NCBI GenBank assembly: GCA_902464375.1
Contig: CABQIM010000024.1
Location: 1-21,208, forward strand
Origin: an uncultured bacterium
Lineage (GTDB): Bacteria; Cyanobacteriota; Vampirovibrionia; Gastranaerophilales; Gastranaerophilaceae
Reading direction: 5' to 3'
DNA: 21,208 nt
The notes under the pieces were generated by a model. That model made no database searches. It was not told where the DNA came from and saw only the letters and a program-made list of their open reading frames with translations. This document shows positions 15,233 to 21,208 of the stretch, one piece after another. Numbering within the stretch: position 1 is the stretch's first letter; the number at the start of each line of letters is the position of its first letter. The translations under genes and the position numbers were made by a program.

Positions 15233-16459
15233 TTAATCTGACATATATGAACTGAACAATGGCAAGTACAGTGCTAACGCCAAAGTCAATACGATACTAC
15301 CAATTACAATAAGCATTATCGGTTCAATCATTTTTGTCATTGTGTCAATAATACCATCCAATTTTTTATCAATAAAGTTAGTTGCCTGCAAAAGCATGTC
15401 ACCCAAACGTCCTGATTGTTCACCTGTTGCAATCATGAATAAAATCATCTTCGGCATAACTTGAGTTGAACGTAAAGCAATTGACAAATGTTGACCTTGT
15501 TGAACCTTTAATGTTGCTGTTTCAATTTTTGTTTTAAGCGTATGATTTGTAAGAGTAACATTTGCCAAGTATAAACATTCAATAATAGGAACACCGGCAT
15601 CATACGCAACTTGCATTACAGCAATAAAGTTGGCAAAGTTTGAATACTGAATTAAGTCGCTCAACAACGGCACTTTCAGAACAAATTCATCAATTTTTCT
15701 TTTACTTGGTTGCCATCTCATTATAAACGTAAAGAAACCGCAAATTGAGCCTAAAATAATTGGCACAAAGAACCAATAAGTCTTTAAGAAAATACCGGCG
15801 CTCATCAATGTTGCAGTAATCCACGGCAAGTCTTTTCCCATACCATCAAACATTTCTTTAAATACAGGGAATACGAACATCAACATAACAAGAACGATAA
15901 TTACCGCCAAAACAATTACAAACATCGGATACATCAATGTACCAATAACTTTACCTCTAATATTTGCTTCTTTATTCAAAAGCTCTAACAAACGCTGTAA
16001 AGTTTTTTCCAATTCACCGGAATCTTCACCGGCTTTTACCAAACCGATATAAATCTGTCCGAATTGATCAGGATATTTTGCAATTGTATCAGCAAAAGTT
16101 GCACCTGCCATAATCTGACGCCGTAACTCTTTTGCAACAAGTCTTACTTTGAGCTTTGCGGCATCATTTTCGATAAACATCAAGGATTCAATAATCGGAA
16201 TACCTGACTGAGCCAAGATTTGCAAAGTTGACGTAAAATCCATACGGTCCTGCAACCCAAGTTTTTTCATCTTACCGGCTTTGACATCAACTTTTTTGTC
16301 TTCTTCACCTTCACCCTTAGCTTTTTCCTCGTATACTTTAGTCGGAATAAAACCAAGGCTCTTAATATTAGCTCTTGCTTCTCTTTGGTCTTGAGCCTCA
16401 ACCTTACCTTTTACGATATCTTTATTATTTTTTAACGCTATATAGTTATATATTGGCAT
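15233..16459 (-). CDS. Type II secretion / type IV pilus inner-membrane platform protein (GspF/PilC family)
   Basis: The polytopic inner-membrane protein that couples the ATPase to (pseudo)pilin extrusion. At 408 residues it has the usual length. It contains two T2SF repeats, each with the conserved Gly-Glu signature: KAGEDSG (143-149) and ATGEQSG (344-350). Three membrane segments are visible at about 178-198, 226-247 and 381-401, as in the family. An N-terminal domain (MPIYNYIALKNNKDIVKGKV) and a charged linker (EEKAKGEGEEDKK, 44-56) precede the first repeat. The start lies 8 nt after the gspE-like stop, with a Shine-Dalgarno GGAG overlapping that stop codon. The sequence does not decide between T2SS GspF and T4P PilC. 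Confidence 0.94.
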   Translation of the reverse strand: MPIYNYIALKNNKDIVKGKVEAQDQREARANIKSLGFIPTKVYEEKAKGEGEEDKKVDVKAGKMKKLGLQDRMDFTSTLQILAQSGIPIIESLMFIENDAAKLKVRLVAKELRRQIMAGATFADTIAKYPDQFGQIYIGLVKAGEDSGELEKTLQRLLELLNKEANIRGKVIGTLMYPMFVIVLAVIIVLVMLMFVFPVFKEMFDGMGKDLPWITATLMSAGIFLKTYWFFVPIILGSICGFFTFIMRWQPSKRKIDEFVLKVPLLSDLIQYSNFANFIAVMQVAYDAGVPIIECLYLANVTLTNHTLKTKIETATLKVQQGQHLSIALRSTQVMPKMILFMIATGEQSGRLGDMLLQATNFIDKKLDGIIDTMTKMIEPIMLIVIGSIVLTLALALYLPLFSSYMSD

Positions 16460-16467
16460 AGTTTCTC

Positions 16468-18477
16468 CTATTCGTTAACCACACCGAGAACTCTGACGAA
16501 TTCATCAATTGTTGTTAACCCGTTAAGTATGTGAGACATACAAGATTGGTGCAATGTTCTCATACCATTTCTAACAGCAGCTTCTTCGATTTCCAAATCG
16601 TGAGCCCCCATTGCTACCAGTTTTTTAATTTCTTTGTTAATCGCCATGATTTCATAAACACCAAGTCTGCCTTTATATCCTGTAAAATCACATTTATTAC
16701 AGCCTTTAGCTCTATAAATCGGTTTTTTCATAAATTCTTGGATTTCTTTTTCATCAGCAATAATTTGTCTTGCTTCATCGTGAGTCGCAAAATATTCCTC
16801 TTTACAATCATCGCACAATCTTCTAACCAAACGTTGAGCAATTACACCTGACAAAGTTGAAGAAACAAGATAATCTTTTGCCCCCATTTCTATCAAACGA
16901 GTAACTGTTGCAGCTGCAGAGTTTGTGTGAACAGTGCTCAATACAAGGTGACCTGTCAATGCCGCAGAAATAGCAATTTCCAATGTTTCGTAGTCACGGA
17001 TTTCACCAACAAGGATAATATCAGGGTCCTGTCTTAAAATAGCTCTCATGCAAGATGCGAACGTAATTCCTGCTTTTGCGTTAATCTGTGACTGGTTAAT
17101 ACCTTCCAACTTAATTTCTATCGGGTCCTCAATTGTCGTAATATTAACGTCCTCATCATTCAAACTCTTCAATACAGAATACAAAGTCGTTGTTTTACCA
17201 GAACCGGTAGGACCTGATGTTAAAATAATTCCGTTTGGACAACTAACCATATTTTTGATTTTTACGATATCTTCCGGTGTACCACCAACAAGATTAATAT
17301 TTTTATCAGCAGCATTCAGACTCACAGCCGGCGCAAGTACACGGATACAAACCTTTTCTTTTCCGGAAACAGGAAGAGTGTTTATACGGAAATCGTAAGA
17401 ACCGTTTTTATATTTTATTGAAAACGTACCATCCTGCGGGCGTCTGTGTTCTGCGATATTCATTCTTGAAAGAACCTTAAAACGAGCGATTACAGAAGTT
17501 TCAACTTTTGGAGGAATATCCAAAACTTTTTGTAACATACCATCTTTTCTGTATCTAACAATGTACCCTGACAATCTTGGTTCAATGTGAATATCAGAAA
17601 CCTTATTATCAATAGCGTTTGTAATAATTTGGTTAACAAATTTTGCAACAGAACCGGTTGAATCTTTCAACTGTTTATCAACCATATCAGCTAAAGATTC
17701 TTCTGTTTCAAATTCTTCTGCCTCACTCTCAATTTCTTTGATTACTTTTTCAGTTTCTTTTTTCTGTTCACTAAAGAAAGTATTCAAGCAGTTTTGGAAC
17801 TCGTAATGAGTCATCAACAACTGTTTAGGGTTTTGACCTGTTAAATAAATAATATCTTTTAAGACATCAGGTTTTACAGGAGTTACAACCCCTAAGATTA
17901 AAGTTTTTCCATCTGAAGAAATTGGAATAATTTTATTTGTTTTAATAAAATCTTCCGGCAAAATTTTGATAAACTTATCTTGCGAAGCCAACTGCTCAGG
18001 CGTAACTAAATCGTATCCAGTCTGCAAGTGCAGAATTTCTTTCAACTGCTCAAGAGTAATAAACCCTAGCTTGAACAACGTTGACCCAATAGGAATTTTT
18101 TGACGTTTACTTTCTGCCAAAGCTTGAAGAAGCTGAACATCATTAATATAACCTTTTTGGATAAGAAGTTCACCGAGTTTTACTTGTTTTGAAGTTCCAT
18201 CATCTGAAGAATCTTTCTGCATTTCAGCTTTTAAACTCTTTATCAAGTCAAATAAATCTTGATCCGGAACTTGAATAAATTTTACCTGTTGCGGGTAAAA
18301 CTCTTTTAATTTGTGGTTAATAATATCTTTATCAGAAGATGAATTTATCGCAACAAACAAATAATTATCCTTAACACTAATTGGAACAAACTTAAATTGT
18401 TCCAATAGTGCATTGTTTACTTTATTCAGTATCTGTAGATTGACACTGTTTTTTAATCTGTTTAGAAGTTCATTCAT
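16468..18477 (-). CDS. Type II secretion / type IV pilus assembly ATPase (GspE/PilB family)
   Basis: A cytosolic hexameric ATPase that powers (pseudo)pilin polymerisation. At 669 residues it is long, as in PilB/MshE-type members. An MshEN (GSPII_E N-terminal) domain sits at about 97-200 (LGELLIQKGYINDVQLLQAL...IPIGSTLFKLGFIT), a module known in MshE to bind c-di-GMP. After an acidic linker (240-260) come the N-terminal domain of the core, Walker A GPTGSGKT (422-429), the Asp box around TTIEDPIE (447-454), Walker B DPDIILVGEIRD (484-495), and the His box with TGHLVLSTVHTN (508-519). Four zinc-binding cysteines follow: C555, C558, C593 and C596. The RBS of the ATG at 18477 is weak (GAAAG only), so translation may depend on coupling to the secretin gene, which ends 17 nt upstream. 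All catalytic motifs are intact. Confidence 0.95.
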   Translation of the reverse strand: MNELLNRLKNSVNLQILNKVNNALLEQFKFVPISVKDNYLFVAINSSSDKDIINHKLKEFYPQQVKFIQVPDQDLFDLIKSLKAEMQKDSSDDGTSKQVKLGELLIQKGYINDVQLLQALAESKRQKIPIGSTLFKLGFITLEQLKEILHLQTGYDLVTPEQLASQDKFIKILPEDFIKTNKIIPISSDGKTLILGVVTPVKPDVLKDIIYLTGQNPKQLLMTHYEFQNCLNTFFSEQKKETEKVIKEIESEAEEFETEESLADMVDKQLKDSTGSVAKFVNQIITNAIDNKVSDIHIEPRLSGYIVRYRKDGMLQKVLDIPPKVETSVIARFKVLSRMNIAEHRRPQDGTFSIKYKNGSYDFRINTLPVSGKEKVCIRVLAPAVSLNAADKNINLVGGTPEDIVKIKNMVSCPNGIILTSGPTGSGKTTTLYSVLKSLNDEDVNITTIEDPIEIKLEGINQSQINAKAGITFASCMRAILRQDPDIILVGEIRDYETLEIAISAALTGHLVLSTVHTNSAAATVTRLIEMGAKDYLVSSTLSGVIAQRLVRRLCDDCKEEYFATHDEARQIIADEKEIQEFMKKPIYRAKGCNKCDFTGYKGRLGVYEIMAINKEIKKLVAMGAHDLEIEEAAVRNGMRTLHQSCMSHILNGLTTIDEFVRVLGVVNE

Positions 18478-18494
18478 CTTTCTATTATTTTAGT

Positions 18495-20387
18495 TTATAG
18501 AGTATCAGCATTTCCAACTGAATCTTCTGTATCAGTTACGATTTTTGGTGTAATCATAATAACCATTTCATTTTTCTTCTTTTCAGAAGTTGTTGTTCTG
18601 AACAAGGTGCCTACTACCGGCAAGTCACCTAGAACAGGAACTTTCCCAATTGTTTTTTGTTCTTCTTCGTTAATCATACCGGCAAGAACAAGTGTTTCTC
18701 CGTCTTTAATTCTTATGTTTTTCAATTCAAGGTTTCTGTGAGAAAGCAATGTTGCTGCTGTATATGTACCAACTGCGTCTGTCGCAGGAACTGTACTCAA
18801 AATTGTTGAATATTCAGGTTTAATATTCATTGTTACATACCCATCTGGGCTTATGAACGGAGTTATAGAAACTTTTACACCTGCATCACTTGCAATATTA
18901 TATGTTCTTGTTGCAATTGTACCACCTGTATATGCGCTCTGTTCTGATTCTGTTGATTCAACGTAATCTTGAGTAATATCGATTGTTGATTCTTCTCCGT
19001 TAGTAATCAAAATTCTTGGATTTGCAACTACACGACCTTTAGAGTTTCTAACCAAATAGTTGATAGCATAACTCAATGTCATTGGACCTGTATATTTTGC
19101 AACAGAGTATTTAACTTCCGGAGTATCACCAGAAGTATCAACAATATCATAACCAGTACCTTTTATCATTGTTGGGTACAATGGGTTAGTTTTTGTTGAC
19201 TCTCCATCAAATGTAGCAGAAAAATATTTGCTCCAAAGTTTCCATTCATTTTGTAATGTCTTACTGCCATCTTCGTTCAATTCAACGATTGAAATTTCCA
19301 AATAAGCTTGTGGTTGTTTTTTATCTGTTTCTGCAATGAAGTCTTTTATCATCTCGATTTGACTTTCAGACCCGCCAATAATATTTACTGTTCCTAACTG
19401 AGAATAATACGCTACAGACAGGTTCTGCAAACCTAAAGATGAAACAGAACCACTAACTTGTCCGTCCAAAGTGCAAACAACAGTACCGGCATTCAAAGCA
19501 ATTGAAGAAGAATCAGAAGCAGCTGCTGCACCAGTCATAATACCTGCAGCACCACCTGTTGAAGCTCCATCATCTCCTCCCTTTACTGGAGCAGTTTCAC
19601 TTGAAGAAGAGCTTCCTCCTCCAGAAGAACCTCCTGCTGTTGCTCCAGATGAAGCAGGCAATAACATATTACAAATCATATCTGCCATTTCTGCAGGAGT
19701 TGTATGATTTACTTTGAATGTTGTTGTCTGAGGTTTTTTATCAAATTGCGCTACAACTTTTTTAGCAATAGCAACGTCTGTTTTTGTACCAAATACAATT
19801 AACTCGTTAGTTACAGGATTTGTTGTTACAATATCTGTATCGGAAAGTCCAGGTTTGTGCATTGCGTAAATATTCTTATTCAAAAAGTCTGCAAGAGCCG
19901 CTGCACTAACATATTTTACCGGGATTAATGTCATATCTTGTTTTGCGAAATTAAATCCGCTTGTACCGGCTTTTGCAACAATAATAGTCCTATCATCAAC
20001 AACATAATTTAAATCGTTGATTTCCATAACCATTTCAAAAGCCCTATTCAACGGAACATCTACAAGATCTAATGTAACATTACCTGATACAGAATCATGG
20101 AAAACAATATTCATGCCAGCCTTATCAGCAAACATTCTCAAAACTTGTTTTACATCAGAATCTCTCAAACTAATACTGATTGCGGGATTTTTTCTAACAA
20201 AACTTACATCACCTTTAAGTTTTAGAGAATACTCTCCATTATTATCCCTCAATGCAGGTCTCCCGTCACGTCCGTATTGAACGGCACCCGCATTTTCCAT
20301 TGCAGAAGCCATCATTGTGCCATTTGTAAAGACAAATGATACCAACATCAGACTTGCAATTAATTTGTTTAGAATTTTATTTTCCAT
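18495..20387 (-). CDS. Secretin (GspD/PilQ family outer-membrane channel)
   Basis: The outer-membrane channel for secretion or pilus extrusion, 630 residues. Signal peptide 1-29 (hydrophobic core LIASLMLVSFVF, cleavage ASA then MENAG). An STN/N0 domain at about 68-138 (ISLRDSDVKQVLRMFADKAG) and an N1-like domain at about 152-218 follow. A further N-domain (222-350) is interrupted by a Ser/Gly/Ala-rich insert at about 246-297. The secretin beta-barrel (about 360-617) has the conserved VPVLGDLPVVGTLFR (583-597). The protein ends soon after the barrel, so no pilotin-binding S domain is evident. No LysM or AMIN domain was seen. The RBS is AGGAG, 6 nt before the ATG. It comes second in the operon, 26 nt after the PilP/GspC-like gene. 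Confidence 0.94.
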   Translation of the reverse strand: MENKILNKLIASLMLVSFVFTNGTMMASAMENAGAVQYGRDGRPALRDNNGEYSLKLKGDVSFVRKNPAISISLRDSDVKQVLRMFADKAGMNIVFHDSVSGNVTLDLVDVPLNRAFEMVMEINDLNYVVDDRTIIVAKAGTSGFNFAKQDMTLIPVKYVSAAALADFLNKNIYAMHKPGLSDTDIVTTNPVTNELIVFGTKTDVAIAKKVVAQFDKKPQTTTFKVNHTTPAEMADMICNMLLPASSGATAGGSSGGGSSSSSETAPVKGGDDGASTGGAAGIMTGAAAASDSSSIALNAGTVVCTLDGQVSGSVSSLGLQNLSVAYYSQLGTVNIIGGSESQIEMIKDFIAETDKKQPQAYLEISIVELNEDGSKTLQNEWKLWSKYFSATFDGESTKTNPLYPTMIKGTGYDIVDTSGDTPEVKYSVAKYTGPMTLSYAINYLVRNSKGRVVANPRILITNGEESTIDITQDYVESTESEQSAYTGGTIATRTYNIASDAGVKVSITPFISPDGYVTMNIKPEYSTILSTVPATDAVGTYTAATLLSHRNLELKNIRIKDGETLVLAGMINEEEQKTIGKVPVLGDLPVVGTLFRTTTSEKKKNEMVIMITPKIVTDTEDSVGNADTL

Positions 20388-20413
20388 ATCTGCTCCTGCT
20401 TTTATTCTTAAAA

Positions 20414-21130
20414 TTAACGCTTATTTACACTGCTTCCAAACTTGCTATTCAAATTAGACACTGTATTGAAGTTTATACCATTTCCGGTAAACAATTCTCC
20501 AACACTTGCTTTATATACGTTTGAACCATATTGAACGGTTACAGTTTCTCTTCCGATAGACAATATTTTATATCCATTTATTACATCGCCCGTTCTTACC
20601 AAATAGTCAGAACCGCTAATATTCAATATTGCTGACGGATTAAACTTATCATACATAATTCCGGAAACTTTTGTTGTAATAACTTCTGTGGCAGTGGAAT
20701 CAACTGTAATTGTTTCCGGTGGTGGCATCAAATAACTAGAATATGCCGGTTTTTTAGGTTTTGGTTTAACAACAACTTTTTCACCTTCCGGCAAAAACGG
20801 ATCAGATCTCCCCATATCCTCAACAGACATTGCAACCATTGTATTATTTTGTGCGGCCTGATCAGCCACAATAGAAACATCATCTGGAGCTATTGCAGCA
20901 TTCACACCATCATTTCCAACTTTAACTGTATCTTGAGGCTCTTGGTTTACTTCAATATTAGTAATATCATCTGCCGTGGAATCTCCACCACCTTGAGTAC
21001 AGCCTGTTGTATTCAGCATTATAACAGCAAGAAACAATACTGCCAGCCCCACTCCAATCTTTTTATTAAGACTCCAAAAGCGGTCCTTATTATCCTCTTC
21101 TTTAAATCTATCAATAAAATTTTTGCTCAC
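20414..21130 (-). CDS. PilP/GspC-like inner-membrane protein of the secretion or pilus machine
   Basis: A 238-residue bitopic protein with a cytosolic basic/acidic N-terminus, a membrane segment at about 24-41 (IGVGLAVLFLAVIML), a low-complexity periplasmic linker, and a Pro/Lys stretch (VVVKPKPKKPAY). The C-terminal region (about 153-215) reads VSGIMYDKFNPSAILNI, then the VRTGDVINGYKILSIG type of beta-domain found in PilP and GspC homology regions. The GRSDPF element (107-112) matches the RDPF-type motif before that domain. Such proteins link the inner-membrane complex to the secretin. Cys44 after TTG is close to but does not fit a standard lipobox (Thr at -3), so lipidation as in PilP is uncertain. 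The start is GTG at 21130, supported by AGGTG 4 nt upstream. First gene of the operon. Confidence 0.8.
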   Translation of the reverse strand: MSKNFIDRFKEEDNKDRFWSLNKKIGVGLAVLFLAVIMLNTTGCTQGGGDSTADDITNIEVNQEPQDTVKVGNDGVNAAIAPDDVSIVADQAAQNNTMVAMSVEDMGRSDPFLPEGEKVVVKPKPKKPAYSSYLMPPPETITVDSTATEVITTKVSGIMYDKFNPSAILNISGSDYLVRTGDVINGYKILSIGRETVTVQYGSNVYKASVGELFTGNGINFNTVSNLNSKFGSSVNKR

Positions 21131-21161
21131 TTGCCACCTATTTCTAGTTATTTACTACACC

Positions 21162-21193
21162 ATTATAGTGAAATATTGTCATTAGTGTATCAA
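21162..21193 (-). promoter_or_regulatory. Promoter of the secretion/pilus operon
   Basis: On the minus strand, a consensus -10 TATAAT (21167-21162) lies 31 nt upstream of the GTG start, giving a leader of about 25 nt. The nearest -35-like TTGATA (21193-21188) is 20 nt away, longer than the optimum, so the promoter may be moderate or need an activator. No other promoter is evident between the genes of the operon, in line with transcription as one unit down to the SDR gene. Confidence 0.5.
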
Positions 21194-21208
21194 TCATTAA
21201 GTGTATTT

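Overview
The window is AT-rich bacterial DNA with about ten full genes, one partial gene, and several repeat or hairpin elements. It most likely comes from a gut Gastranaerophilales / Melainabacteria-type member of the Cyanobacteriota, although this is an inference from protein style. The clues are a class III prepilin with an FTLAEVLITLG-type N-terminus, a type II secretion / type IV pilus (T2SS/T4P) operon, a haemagglutinin-like exported protein with a very acidic repeat, and AT-rich codon use. No rRNA, tRNA, CRISPR array or transposase is visible.

Left part (1-5107): valS (minus strand, running off the left edge) diverges from a plus-strand transcription unit at about 2725. That unit has a good promoter, a good ribosome binding site and an ATG at 2798. 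Eight codons later a run of ten C residues throws the frame off. The frame that follows the run is open all the way into the prepilin-like gene ending at 4002. The stretch 2985-3275, which would encode the prepilin's leader, is made of short palindromes and a 32-nt dispersed repeat that recurs at 5037-5068. A bidirectional terminator separates the prepilin from fabI (minus strand). Upstream of fabI lies a large imperfect hairpin built from the same repeat.

Middle (5108-10968): a 651-residue Ala/Gly/Lys-rich protein with no recognised family is encoded on the plus strand. It converges, across a shared terminator, on a 1192-residue minus-strand protein. The latter has a signal peptide, a filamentous-haemagglutinin-like (two-partner secretion) N-terminal domain, a 206-residue Asp-Thr repeat and a C-terminal PilZ domain. 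An exported adhesin ending in a normally cytosolic c-di-GMP-binding fold is the most surprising gene in the window.

Right part (10969-21208), all main genes on the minus strand: an oligosaccharide flippase follows rimO (ribosomal protein S12 methylthiotransferase). A 630-nt gap then holds a small HTH-like ORF on the plus strand with no good start codon, plus a nested hairpin. Last is a compact operon read right to left from a TATAAT promoter near 21165: a PilP/GspC-like inner-membrane protein, a secretin, a GspE/PilB ATPase, a GspF/PilC platform protein and a short-chain dehydrogenase. The first four can form the core of a pilus or type II secretion machine, and the prepilin near 3.3 kb is a plausible substrate. 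Major pseudopilin, prepilin peptidase and PilM/N/O-like genes are not in the window.
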